Assembly (NCBI RefSeq): GCF_037948395.1
Contig: NZ_CP149940.1
Location: 806,001-870,000, forward strand
DNA from: Serratia nevei
GTDB lineage: Bacteria > Pseudomonadota > Gammaproteobacteria > Enterobacterales > Enterobacteriaceae
Direction: 5' to 3'
Length of the DNA: 64,000 nucleotides
Shown: piece by piece, positions 1 to 8,338 of the stretch
How the letters are laid out: each line of letters begins with the position of its first letter
Position numbering within the stretch: the first letter of the stretch is position 1
Notes under the pieces: generated by a model
Told to the model about the DNA's origin: nothing
Databases searched by the model: none
The model's input: the letters and a program-made list of their open reading frames with translations, nothing else
Program-made: the position numbers and the translations under genes

Positions 1-1
1 C

Positions 2-1132
2 GGGCTGAAGAGCATCGGCGGCAGCGTTTACAACGGCACGCTGGGGATCATGTCCCTGATGACGCCGTTCTTTATCAGCATGGCGTTGGCCGAAGAGCGC
101 AAGGTCGATCCGTTGGCTTCGGCATTGCTGGCGGTGGCGGCCTTTATGACCGTCACGCCGTTTAACGTCGGCGAGGCCTATGCGGTGGGCGCCAACTGGC
201 TGGGCGGCGCCAACATCATTTCCGGTATGGTGATTGGGCTGGTGGTGGCCGAGATGTTCGCTTTCATCGTGCGGCGCAACTGGGTGATCAGCCTGCCGGA
301 CAGCGTGCCGGCTTCGGTGTCGCGCTCCTTCTCGGCGCTGATCCCCGGTTTCATCATCCTCTCCATCATGGGGCTGGTGGCGTTCGCGCTGGCGCACTGG
401 GGCACCAACTTCCACCAGATCATCATGGACGGCATTTCGGCGCCGCTGGCCAAGATGGGCAGCGTGGTGGGCTGGGTGTACGTGCTGTTCTCTTCGCTGC
501 TGTGGTTCTTTGGGGTGCACGGCTCCATGGCGCTGGCGGCGCTGGACAGCGGCATCATGACGCCGTTCGCGCTGGAAAACGTGGAGCTGTACAACAAATA
601 CGGTTCGGTCGAAGCGGCGGTGGCCGCCGGGAAAGAGTTCCATATGTGGGCGAAGCCGTTTGTCGACTCCTACATTTACCTCGGCGGCACCGGCTCGACG
701 CTGGGCCTGATCATCGCCATCTTCATCGCCTCGCGCCGCGAAGATTACCGCCAGGTCGCCAAGCTGGCGACGCCGTCCGGCATCTTCCAGATCAACGAAC
801 CGATTCTGTTCGGCCTGCCGGTTATCATGAACCCGGTGATGTTCATTCCGTTCATCCTGGTGCAGCCGGTGCTGACCATCATCACCTCGCTGGCTTATTA
901 CTCCGGGCTGATCCCGCCTATCACCAACATCGCGCCCTGGACCATGCCGGTCGGCCTGGGGGCGTTCTTCAACACCAACGGCAGCATCATGGCCCTGTTG
1001 CTGAGCCTGTTCAACCTGGCGGTCGCCACCGTGATTTATCTGCCGTTCGTGGCGATCTCCAACAAGGCGCAGAGCCAGATCGACGCGGCGACGGAAAGCG
1101 AAGAAGACATCGCCAAGGCGCTGAAATTCTAA
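2..1132 (+). CDS. chbC: PTS chitobiose/cellobiose-type EIIC permease, 5' end outside window
   Basis: Membrane channel subunit (EIIC) of a PTS of the lactose/cellobiose/chitobiose family; it moves a beta-linked disaccharide across the inner membrane while EIIB phosphorylates it. The open frame runs in from the left edge, so about 75 N-terminal residues are missing compared with a usual length near 450. The visible 376 residues contain many hydrophobic segments and the family motif region [15 protein letters not shown], followed by the conserved FFNTNGS stretch. A GH1 6-phospho-beta-glucosidase starts 43 bases downstream, and chbR and chbG follow, so this is the end of a chitobiose/cellobiose operon. 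The gene name rests on the chbR-chbG context; the substrate could be cellobiose instead. Confidence 0.85.
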   Translation, partial: GLKSIGGSVYNGTLGIMSLMTPFFISMALAEERKVDPLASALLAVAAFMTVTPFNVGEAYAVGANWLGGANIISGMVIGLVVAEMFAFIVRRNWVISLPDSVPASVSRSFSALIPGFIILSIMGLVAFALAHWGTNFHQIIMDGISAPLAKMGSVVGWVYVLFSSLLWFFGVHGSMALAALDSGIMTPFALENVELYNKYGSVEAAVAAGKEFHMWAKPFVDSYIYLGGTGSTLGLIIAIFIASRREDYRQVAKLATPSGIFQINEPILFGLPVIMNPVMFIPFILVQPVLTIITSLAYYSGLIPPITNIAPWTMPVGLGAFFNTNGSIMALLLSLFNLAVATVIYLPFVAISNKAQSQIDAATESEEDIAKALKF

Positions 1133-1175
1133 CAGTGGAACGGGGCGGCGTGGCCGCCCCGCGAGGGACGCGAGT

Positions 1176-2561
1176 ATGGAATATCAATTTGCCGACGGGT
1201 TCTGGTGGGGCAGCGCCACCTCCGCGCCGCAGTCTGAAGGGGCGGCCGCACGGGACGGCAAGAGCCGCAACATCTTCGACTATTGGTACGAGATCGCGCC
1301 CGAGCGCTTTCACGATCGGGTGGGGCCGGGCGAGGCCTCAACCTTTTACGACCATTTCCGTACCGATATCGGGCTGCTCAAAACGTTGGGCCACAACACC
1401 TTTAGAACGTCGATCTCGTGGTCGCGGCTGATCCCGGACGGCGACGGCGAGGTGAACCCGCAGGCGGTGGCTTTCTATAACGCGATGATCGACGAACTGC
1501 TGGTGCAGGGCATCACCCCGTTTATCAATCTCTACCACTTCGATATGCCGCTGTGCATGCAGCAGCGCGGCGGCTGGGAAAGCCGGGCGGTGGTCGAAGC
1601 CTATGCGCGTTACGCCGATACCTGTTTCGGTCTGTTTGGCGATCGGGTCACCCACTGGTTCACCTTCAACGAGCCGATCGTGCCGGTGGAGGCCGGCTAC
1701 CTGAATGACCTGCACTACCCTTGTGTAGTGGACTTCAAACGGGCGGTCACCGTGGCGTATCACAGCGTACTGGCGCATGCCATGGCGGTGCAGCGTTTCA
1801 GAGCGCGGGAGCTGCCGGGGAATATCGGCATTATTTTGAACCTGAGCCCGACCTATCCGCGTTCCGATGCGCTGGAGGATCGGCAGGCCGCACACGACGC
1901 CGATCTGCTGCTCAACCGCAGTTTCCTCGATCCGGTCGCCAAAGGGCGTTATCCGGCGGCGTTGCTGCAGCTGCTGGAGCGGCATGGGCTGATGCCCCAC
2001 TGCGAGCCGCAAGATGCGCAGCTGATTGAAGACGGCGTGGTGGACATCCTCGGCGTCAACTATTACCAACCGCGCAGGGTGCAGGCGAAAGAGGGGCGCC
2101 GTGCCGAGGGGCCGATCGCATCGCCGGAGGATTTGTTCAGTTACTATGCAATGCCGGGCCGCAAAATCAATCCGCACCGCGGCTGGGAGATCTACGAAAA
2201 GGGGCTGTACGACATCCTGATGGATCTGAAAGAGAACTACGGCAATCTGCCTTGTTATATTTCGGAAAACGGCATGGGCGTTGAAGGCGAAGAGGCGTTT
2301 ATCGGCGTCGATGGGCGGGTGGAGGACGATTACCGCATCGACTTTATTCGCGAGCACCTGAAATGGCTGCACCGCGCGCTGGCGGAAGGCTCGCAGTGCA
2401 AAGGCTATCATCTGTGGACCTTTATCGACTGCTGGTCCTGGCTGAACGCCTACAAGAATCGTTATGGGCTGGTGCGGCTGGATCGGGCGGATCAGCGCCG
2501 CACCATCAAGAAAAGCGGCTACTGGTTTGCCGAGGCGGCCAGACGCAACGGATTTGACTAA
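1176..2561 (+). CDS. Glycoside hydrolase family 1, probable 6-phospho-beta-glucosidase
   Basis: Cytoplasmic GH1 enzyme of 461 residues expected to split the 6-phospho-disaccharide delivered by the preceding PTS. The acid/base glutamate is Glu166 in TFNEP and the nucleophile is Glu364 in YISENG. The C-terminal stretch WSWLNAYKNRYG resembles the sugar-phosphate-binding region of 6-phospho-glycosidases. The start is supported by purine-rich sequence just upstream (gagggacgcg). It lies 43 bases after the EIIC gene and 15 bases before chbR. In the E. coli chb operon the hydrolase ChbF belongs to the NAD-dependent GH4 family and lies between chbR and chbG; here a GH1 enzyme sits before chbR instead. 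Family is certain; the exact substrate is inferred. Confidence 0.9.
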   Translation: MEYQFADGFWWGSATSAPQSEGAAARDGKSRNIFDYWYEIAPERFHDRVGPGEASTFYDHFRTDIGLLKTLGHNTFRTSISWSRLIPDGDGEVNPQAVAFYNAMIDELLVQGITPFINLYHFDMPLCMQQRGGWESRAVVEAYARYADTCFGLFGDRVTHWFTFNEPIVPVEAGYLNDLHYPCVVDFKRAVTVAYHSVLAHAMAVQRFRARELPGNIGIILNLSPTYPRSDALEDRQAAHDADLLLNRSFLDPVAKGRYPAALLQLLERHGLMPHCEPQDAQLIEDGVVDILGVNYYQPRRVQAKEGRRAEGPIASPEDLFSYYAMPGRKINPHRGWEIYEKGLYDILMDLKENYGNLPCYISENGMGVEGEEAFIGVDGRVEDDYRIDFIREHLKWLHRALAEGSQCKGYHLWTFIDCWSWLNAYKNRYGLVRLDRADQRRTIKKSGYWFAEAARRNGFD

Positions 2562-2576
2562 CGGGAGGCCGGCGCC

Positions 2577-3425
2577 GTGTCCGACAACCGAATTTCGCTG
2601 AGTGCGAACGACGTGAAGCTGATTCGCGAGCAGGATTTTTTTAACTGCAAAGATTTTCACCTGTTTATCTACAACAAGGTGGAAAGCGCCACCGGGCTGC
2701 ATCAGCACGACTATTACGAGTTCACCATCGTACTGAGCGGCAAGTGCTACCAGGAGATCAACGGCAAGCGGGTGCTGCTGGAACGCGGGGATTTCGTCTT
2801 TATCCCTATCGGCTCCTACCACCAGAGCTTTTACGAGTTCGGCGCGACGAAAATCTTCAACGTGGCGGTCAGCAAAGCGTTCTTTGAAGAGCACTATTTG
2901 CAGCAGCTGCCGCGCTGTTTCGTCGCCTCGCAGGCCTACAGCCTGAGGAGCGAGTTTTTGGCCTATATCGAATCGGTGGTGAGTTCGCCGCAGTTTCGCG
3001 AGGATGATTTCGCCGAATTTCTCGAAACGCTGACCTTTTATGTGATCAGCCGCATTCGTCACTATAAGGAAGAAAACGACGGCGGCGATGATATCCCGCA
3101 GTGGCTGAAGAACACCCTGGCCGGCATGCATGACAAGGCGATGTTCGGCGAAAGGGCGTTGGCGAACATGGTGGCGCTGTCGGGGAAGACTCAGGAGTAT
3201 CTGACCCGGGCGATGCGGCGTTACTACCATAAGACGCCGATGCAGGTGATCAATGAGATCCGCATCAATTTCGCCAAGACTCAGCTGGAGGTCACCAACT
3301 CTTCGGTTTCCGATATCGCCTTTGATTCCGGCTATGGCGATGTCAGCCTGTTCATTAAGAACTTCAAGCGGCTCACCGACGTGACCCCAGGCAACTACCG
3401 AAAAAAGTGCTACGGCCCTCTTTAG
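2577..3425 (+). CDS. chbR: AraC-family regulator ChbR of chitobiose/cellobiose genes
   Basis: A 282-residue regulator of the AraC family with a cupin-like sensor at about residues 35-95 (HQHDYYEF, followed by the [13 protein letters not shown] strand) and a double helix-turn-helix at about 180-280 ([20 protein letters not shown]). In E. coli ChbR represses the chb operon without sugar and activates it with phosphorylated chitobiose. The start codon is GTG, preceded by GGGAGG at 2562-2567. It is 15 bases downstream of the GH1 gene and so probably co-transcribed with it. A GGCCCT-N4-AGGGCC hairpin covers its stop codon, but no T-run follows. Confidence 0.9.
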   Translation: MSDNRISLSANDVKLIREQDFFNCKDFHLFIYNKVESATGLHQHDYYEFTIVLSGKCYQEINGKRVLLERGDFVFIPIGSYHQSFYEFGATKIFNVAVSKAFFEEHYLQQLPRCFVASQAYSLRSEFLAYIESVVSSPQFREDDFAEFLETLTFYVISRIRHYKEENDGGDDIPQWLKNTLAGMHDKAMFGERALANMVALSGKTQEYLTRAMRRYYHKTPMQVINEIRINFAKTQLEVTNSSVSDIAFDSGYGDVSLFIKNFKRLTDVTPGNYRKKCYGPL

Positions 3426-3573
3426 GGCCGCTCCCGATCAGTATCAACGCCGATATGCCGATGAGCTTCAGGCCGCCGGCCGGTTAATCATTCGATTTTT
3501 ACCTTAGAGAAGGGGAATGCCGCGTCGGTCGGTCGGGCTTCCCTTGCCAAAAATCCATCTCGCGGGAGCCATT

Positions 3574-4335
3574 ATGGAAAAACTACTGATCGTGAATGCC
3601 GACGACTTCGGCCTGAGCAAGGGGCAAAACTACGGCGTCATCGAGGCGTATCAGCATGGCGTGGTTTCCTCTACCACGGCGATGGTGAACGGCGGCGGCG
3701 CCCAGCACGCGGCGGCGCTCAGCCGGCAATATCCCGGGCTGCCGATCGGGCTGCATTTCGTTTTGACCCATGGTAGGCCGCTGGGCGCCATGCCTTCGCT
3801 GGTCAACGAGCATGGCGAACTGGGTAAATGGCTGTGGTGCCGCGCCGAGGCCGGCGAGCTGCAGCTGGACGAGATTCAGGAGGAACTGCAGCGCCAGTTC
3901 GCGCGGTTTGTGACGCTGTTCGGCAGGCCGCCGACGCACATCGACAGCCACCACCATGTGCATATGCAGCCGCAGATTTACCCGCTGGTGGAGGCGTTTG
4001 CGCAGGCACAGGGTCTGCCGCTGCGTCTCGATCGCGAAGAGGCGAAACGGCGCGATATTACGTTGCAGACGCCCTGCAGCACCGACGCGTTTGACGCGGG
4101 ATTCTACGGTGAAATGATTTCCGAAGCCTTGTTCCTGCAGCGGTTGACGCGCGCCGACGAGCAGGGCGCCGAGTCATTGGAAATGATGTGCCACCCGGCG
4201 TTCCTCGACGCGACGATCCTGCAGAGCAAATATTGTCACCCGCGCCTCGTCGAGCTGGAGGTGTTGACCGCGCCGACGCTGAAAGCGGCGATCGCCGAAC
4301 GCGGTTTCATGTTGGGCTCCTTCCTGGATCTGTAG
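3574..4335 (+). CDS. chbG: Chitooligosaccharide monodeacetylase ChbG (YdjC family)
   Basis: Metal-dependent deacetylase of 253 residues that removes one acetyl group from phosphorylated chitooligosaccharides so that they can be degraded and can induce through ChbR. The N-terminal NADDFG motif (Asp10/Asp11) and the [13 protein letters not shown] stretch are the metal-binding signatures of the YdjC/ChbG family. The start was set at the ATG preceded by GCGGGAG rather than at an upstream in-frame ATG, because this gives the usual family length (about 250). It is separated from chbR by about 150 bases. Its presence argues that the locus handles chitobiose and not only cellobiose. Confidence 0.93.
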   Translation: MEKLLIVNADDFGLSKGQNYGVIEAYQHGVVSSTTAMVNGGGAQHAAALSRQYPGLPIGLHFVLTHGRPLGAMPSLVNEHGELGKWLWCRAEAGELQLDEIQEELQRQFARFVTLFGRPPTHIDSHHHVHMQPQIYPLVEAFAQAQGLPLRLDREEAKRRDITLQTPCSTDAFDAGFYGEMISEALFLQRLTRADEQGAESLEMMCHPAFLDATILQSKYCHPRLVELEVLTAPTLKAAIAERGFMLGSFLDL

Positions 4336-4344
4336 CGCTGCCGT

Positions 4345-5724
4345 TTACAGCATGGCGTGCGCCTTTTTCAGGCCGGTATCCTCTTGCGGATCGGCCCCCT
4401 GAGGCAGGGGCTCCGCCTCCTGTTCCTCGGGCTGCGGCTCGTCGACATCGGGCGCCGCTTCCGGCGGCGGCATGGTGTCGTGAATGATCTGCTCATCGAA
4501 GGTCGGATTGAGCGCCGGCGACAGCGGCGAACTGGCGAGGCTGTCCGGCAGCGGAATATGCGGCACCGGTGCGTCCTGCGCCAGCTGAGGTTCCTCCGCT
4601 TTCGCCGTGCGGCTGAGGGCCGCCAGCAGCACGCCGCACAGGGCGAAGAAGGCGTACAGGATATTACCGCCAAGCGGCTCGATCAGCGCGCCGACCGCCA
4701 AGGGCCCGATGCTGGCGCCGACGCCGAACGCCATCAGCAGGCAGGCGGCCAGTGAGACGCGGCGCTCCGGCTCAATCAGATCGTTGGCCAGCGCCACTAC
4801 CAACGGGTAGAGCGTAAACTGCAGCATGCTGACGACGAATCCCACCGCCAGCAGCAGCGGGAAATCGATGTGCGGCAGCAGCGCCAGCGGCAGCGCCGCC
4901 ACGATCAGGAAAATAGCGTTGAGTCGCATCAGCAACGGGCGGCTATAGCGATCCGACAGCCAGCTGAGTGGGAACTGCGCCACCAGCCCGGCGAAGATGG
5001 CCAGTGCCATGAACAGGCCGGTTTGTTGAGTGGTTAAGGACTGCAGGCTGGCATAGACCGGCGCCAGGCCGTAAAACGAGCCCACCACCATGCCGATCAC
5101 CAACGTGGTGGCCAGCACCTTGGGAATGGCGCCGACAAAGTAGCGCAGCTCCATCGGCGCCGGCGACATGTGGCGCGCATTGGTGCGGGTGGTGAGGGCG
5201 ATGGGCACCAGACAGAGCGCGAAGCACAGCGCGATCACCAGCAGCGTGGTGATGCCCAGGTTGCTTTGCAGCATCAGCACGATCTGGCCCAGCGACATGC
5301 CGAGATAGGTCGCTGCCATATAGAAGCCGAACACCATGCCGCGCTGGTTGGATTCCGCCTGGTCGTTCAGCCAGCTTTCCAGCACCATGTACTGACACAT
5401 CATGCACAGCCCGATCACCAGGCGCAGGGCGACCCAGGCGGGAATGAACTCCGTTAGGCCGTGCCCCAGCACCGCAGCGGTAATGATGCCGGCGCAGGCC
5501 ACGTAGGCGCGGATATGCCCGACGCGGGCGATGAGAAAGTGGCCGACCTTGCCACCGATCACCAACCCGATGTAGTTGGCGGCGATGATGGCGCCGATCA
5601 GCGCGCTGCTGACGTGGATGGAGGCCAGCCGCAGCGAGACGTAGGTGGTGAGCAGGCCCGAGCCCAACAGCAGCAGCAGGGTGGTGGTGTACAACGGCAA
5701 GAATACGCCCAACGTTTTTTTCAC
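4345..5724 (-). CDS. MFS transporter (YcaD-like) with acidic, proline-rich C-terminal tail
   Basis: A 459-residue inner-membrane transporter of the major facilitator superfamily with about 12 hydrophobic segments in residues 1-375 (for example LPLYTTTLLLLLGSGLLTTYV at the N-terminus and the SWLSDRYSRPLL loop typical of MFS half-junctions). The arrangement resembles the YcaD group, but I do not see a clear orthologue. After the last membrane segment comes a tail of about 80 residues rich in Pro, Glu, Asp and Gln, ending KKAHAML; typical relatives stop near 380-400 residues. The gene converges on chbG, with only 9 bases between the two stop codons. Substrate unknown. Confidence 0.85.
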   Translation of the reverse strand: MKKTLGVFLPLYTTTLLLLLGSGLLTTYVSLRLASIHVSSALIGAIIAANYIGLVIGGKVGHFLIARVGHIRAYVACAGIITAAVLGHGLTEFIPAWVALRLVIGLCMMCQYMVLESWLNDQAESNQRGMVFGFYMAATYLGMSLGQIVLMLQSNLGITTLLVIALCFALCLVPIALTTRTNARHMSPAPMELRYFVGAIPKVLATTLVIGMVVGSFYGLAPVYASLQSLTTQQTGLFMALAIFAGLVAQFPLSWLSDRYSRPLLMRLNAIFLIVAALPLALLPHIDFPLLLAVGFVVSMLQFTLYPLVVALANDLIEPERRVSLAACLLMAFGVGASIGPLAVGALIEPLGGNILYAFFALCGVLLAALSRTAKAEEPQLAQDAPVPHIPLPDSLASSPLSPALNPTFDEQIIHDTMPPPEAAPDVDEPQPEEQEAEPLPQGADPQEDTGLKKAHAML

Positions 5725-5967
5725 GCTATCATCCTAATCTCTTCTGGTGCGCCCTGAGGCCGCCGCCGCAGCGTGCCGCCTCCGTGATGTTCCTTGTGCT
5801 GGTGCGCCGCCGCTCGCTGGGGCGCTTCTTTTGATACTAGCAGCTTGGCTGGGCGCTTAAAACCGCACCTCCTGCGAGGCGCTGCGCATTTCCACGCGTC
5901 GGCCGCCGCATCGCCTTGATAAATGCTACTATCGGGCGCATATACCTGAATTCGCGAGGGAGAGGTT

Positions 5968-6456
5968 ATGAGTGAAAACCAACTGCGTCGGCTCAGCGTG
6001 CTGGTGGGGGAAAAACTGAAGGCACAGGGCCGCTGGATCACCTGTGCGGAATCCTGCACCGGCGGCGGTATTGCCAAGGCCATTACCGATATCGCCGGCA
6101 GCTCCGCCTATTTCGATCGCGGTTTCGTCACCTACAGCAATGCGGCGAAGCATGACCTGCTAGGGGTGCGCGAAGCCACGTTGGCGGTGCACGGCGCGGT
6201 CAGCGAAGAGGTGGTGCGCGAGATGGCGATAGGGGCGCTGCGGGCGGCGCAGGCCGATCTGGCGCTGTCGGTGAGCGGCATCGCCGGCCCGGACGGCGGC
6301 AGCGCGGAAAAGCCGGTCGGTACCGTGTGGTTCGGCTTCGCCGGCAGCGATGGCCGGGGGCTGTCGCGTAAGATGCAATTCGAGGGCGACCGCGACGCGG
6401 TGCGGCTGCAGGCGACGATTTTCGCGCTGCAAACCGCCATCGACGAATTTTTGTAA
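5968..6456 (+). CDS. pncC: Nicotinamide-nucleotide amidohydrolase PncC (CinA C-terminal domain)
   Basis: A 162-residue stand-alone CinA C-terminal domain. It deamidates nicotinamide mononucleotide to nicotinate mononucleotide in pyridine-nucleotide recycling. The probable catalytic set is visible: Ser29 in CAESCTGG, with Tyr56 and Lys61 in YSNAAK. The motif SGIAGPDGGSAEKPVGTVWFG is characteristic of the family. A GGGAGAGG ribosome site lies before the ATG. It directly precedes recA, the arrangement found in E. coli (ygaD-recA). The 243 bases between it and the divergent MFS gene show no feature I can name. Confidence 0.95.
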   Translation: MSENQLRRLSVLVGEKLKAQGRWITCAESCTGGGIAKAITDIAGSSAYFDRGFVTYSNAAKHDLLGVREATLAVHGAVSEEVVREMAIGALRAAQADLALSVSGIAGPDGGSAEKPVGTVWFGFAGSDGRGLSRKMQFEGDRDAVRLQATIFALQTAIDEFL

Positions 6457-6467
6457 ATTAGGCTTGA

Positions 6468-6487
6468 TACTGTATGACCATACAGTA
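6468..6487 (+). promoter_or_regulatory. LexA (SOS) box of recA
   Basis: A CTGT-N8-ACAG palindrome with TA on both sides, almost identical to the E. coli recA operator. It lies about 80 bases upstream of the recA start, so LexA bound here would block the recA promoter. Confidence 0.97.
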
Positions 6488-6567
6488 TAATTAGTGACAT
6501 TTCCTGCACAACATACATTCAGTGGCAGTGTGGGGTAACACCGGCATTGCGAAACGAAGGAGCAAAA

Positions 6568-7632
6568 ATGGCTATTGATGAGAACAAGCAAAAGGCGTTA
6601 GCTGCGGCACTGGGCCAGATTGAGAAACAGTTCGGCAAAGGCTCCATCATGCGCCTGGGTGAAGACCGTTCCATGGACGTGGAAACGATCTCCACCGGCT
6701 CACTGTCACTCGATATCGCTCTGGGCGCCGGCGGCCTGCCGATGGGCCGCATCGTTGAAATCTACGGCCCGGAATCCTCCGGTAAAACCACCCTGACGCT
6801 GCAGGTCATCGCCGCTGCGCAGCGCGAAGGCAAAACCTGTGCGTTCATCGATGCCGAGCACGCGCTGGATCCTATTTATGCGAAAAAGCTGGGCGTCGAT
6901 ATCGACAACCTGCTGTGCTCCCAGCCGGACACCGGCGAGCAGGCGCTGGAAATCTGTGATGCGCTGACCCGCTCCGGCGCGGTTGACGTCATCATCGTCG
7001 ACTCCGTGGCGGCGCTGACGCCGAAGGCGGAAATCGAAGGTGAAATCGGCGATTCACACATGGGCCTGGCGGCACGCATGATGAGCCAGGCGATGCGTAA
7101 GCTGGCCGGCAACCTGAAAAACGCCAATACCCTGCTGATCTTCATCAACCAGATCCGTATGAAAATTGGTGTGATGTTCGGCAACCCGGAAACCACGACC
7201 GGCGGTAACGCCCTGAAGTTCTACGCTTCGGTGCGTCTGGATATCCGCCGCATCGGCGCCATCAAAGAGGGCGACGAAGTGGTGGGCAGCGAAACCCGCG
7301 TGAAAGTGGTGAAGAACAAAATCGCTGCGCCGTTCAAGCAGGCTGAGTTCCAAATCATGTACGGCGAAGGCATCAACAGCCGTGGCGAGCTGGTCGATCT
7401 GGGCGTGAAGCACAAGATGATCGAAAAAGCCGGCGCCTGGTACAGCTATAACGGCGAGAAGATCGGTCAGGGCAAGGCGAATGCCTGTAACTTCCTGAAA
7501 GAAAACCCGGCTATCGCCGCTGAGCTGGATAAGAAGCTGCGTGACCTGCTGCTGCACAGCGGCGGTGAACTGGTGGCCGCTTCCGGTGACGACTTCGAAG
7601 ACGACGAAGCGGAAACCAGCGAGCAGTTCTAA
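6568..7632 (+). CDS. recA: Recombinase A
   Basis: DNA-dependent ATPase of 354 residues for homologous recombination and for activating LexA self-cleavage in the SOS response. Walker A GPESSGKT is at about residues 66-73, the [12 protein letters not shown] core is present, and the C-terminus has the usual acidic tail ([15 protein letters not shown]). The start was placed at MAIDENK, preceded by AAGGAG, rather than at an in-frame ATG seven codons upstream, because it matches the known N-terminus. A LexA box stands upstream and recX follows after a hairpin. Confidence 0.99.
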   Translation: MAIDENKQKALAAALGQIEKQFGKGSIMRLGEDRSMDVETISTGSLSLDIALGAGGLPMGRIVEIYGPESSGKTTLTLQVIAAAQREGKTCAFIDAEHALDPIYAKKLGVDIDNLLCSQPDTGEQALEICDALTRSGAVDVIIVDSVAALTPKAEIEGEIGDSHMGLAARMMSQAMRKLAGNLKNANTLLIFINQIRMKIGVMFGNPETTTGGNALKFYASVRLDIRRIGAIKEGDEVVGSETRVKVVKNKIAAPFKQAEFQIMYGEGINSRGELVDLGVKHKMIEKAGAWYSYNGEKIGQGKANACNFLKENPAIAAELDKKLRDLLLHSGGELVAASGDDFEDDEAETSEQF

Positions 7633-7640
7633 TCGCTGAA

Positions 7641-7671
7641 GATATGCGCCGCCGTTCGTGTGGCGCATATC
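7641..7671 (+). terminator. Hairpin between recA and recX
   Basis: A 10-bp stem (GATATGCGCC/GGCGCATATC) with an 11-base loop and no T-run after it. At this place in E. coli a terminator lets only a little transcription reach recX; this hairpin probably does the same. Confidence 0.6.
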
Positions 7672-7689
7672 CCATAAATTCAGGCTTGA

Positions 7690-8205
7690 ATGATGAATGA
7701 CTTGCTAAGCCGCGCCATGCGCCTGCTGTCGCAACGCGATCATAGTGAAGCTGAACTGCGCCGCAAACTTGCGGCGCAGCCGTTTGTGGCGAAAGCCCGT
7801 TTTGGCGGCAGGGGGCCACATGCGCCGGCATCACCGCCGGGGGCTGAAGAGCCGGTGGATCCTGCGCTGATCGAGCAGGTTATTGCCTACTGTTACCAGC
7901 ATAATTGGCTAGACGATAAGCGTTTCGCTCACAGCTACATCGGCAGCCGCAGCCGCAAAGGTTACGGTGCGCAGCGTATCCGCAGTGAACTGATGCAAAA
8001 GGGCGTCGACAAAGCGCTGGTGCAGGACGCGCTGGCAGAATGCGACATCGACTGGTGCGAACAGGCGAAACAGGTGGCGCAGCGAAAATTTGGCGATGCG
8101 TTGCCAACCGACTGGAAAGAGAAAGCCAAAGTGCAGCGCTATCTGCTCTATCGCGGCTTCTTCCAGGAAGAAATTCAGTCAATTTACCGTGATTTTGCGC
8201 AATGA
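7690..8205 (+). CDS. recX: RecA regulatory protein RecX
   Basis: A 171-residue modulator that binds RecA filaments and limits their growth and activity. It shows the RecX helical repeats: LLSQRDHSEAELRRKL near the N-terminus, the DDKRFAHSYIGSRSRKGYGAQRIRSEL core, and a C-terminal third repeat. It lies 57 bases after recA, beyond the recA hairpin, as in other gammaproteobacteria. Two consecutive ATG codons open the frame; the first is used here. It has a loop of about 20 residues (GGRGPHAPASPPG) between the first helices. Confidence 0.96.
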   Translation: MMNDLLSRAMRLLSQRDHSEAELRRKLAAQPFVAKARFGGRGPHAPASPPGAEEPVDPALIEQVIAYCYQHNWLDDKRFAHSYIGSRSRKGYGAQRIRSELMQKGVDKALVQDALAECDIDWCEQAKQVAQRKFGDALPTDWKEKAKVQRYLLYRGFFQEEIQSIYRDFAQ

Positions 8206-8338
8206 GCGCACACGGGGTTTTACTTCCCTCTGAAGAAAATTTATCTTATCCCCACTTTTTGTTCGTGAGCTGGTTGTCATCGTCGGGATGACGCGTCACC
8301 GGCTCACGTGTCGTTATTCTAGCCTTTCCAGGAAAATT

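Noticed and set aside
1338..3230. Long antisense frame opposite the GH1 and chbR genes
   Set aside because: Shadow of two well-recognised genes; no ribosome site and no known domain.
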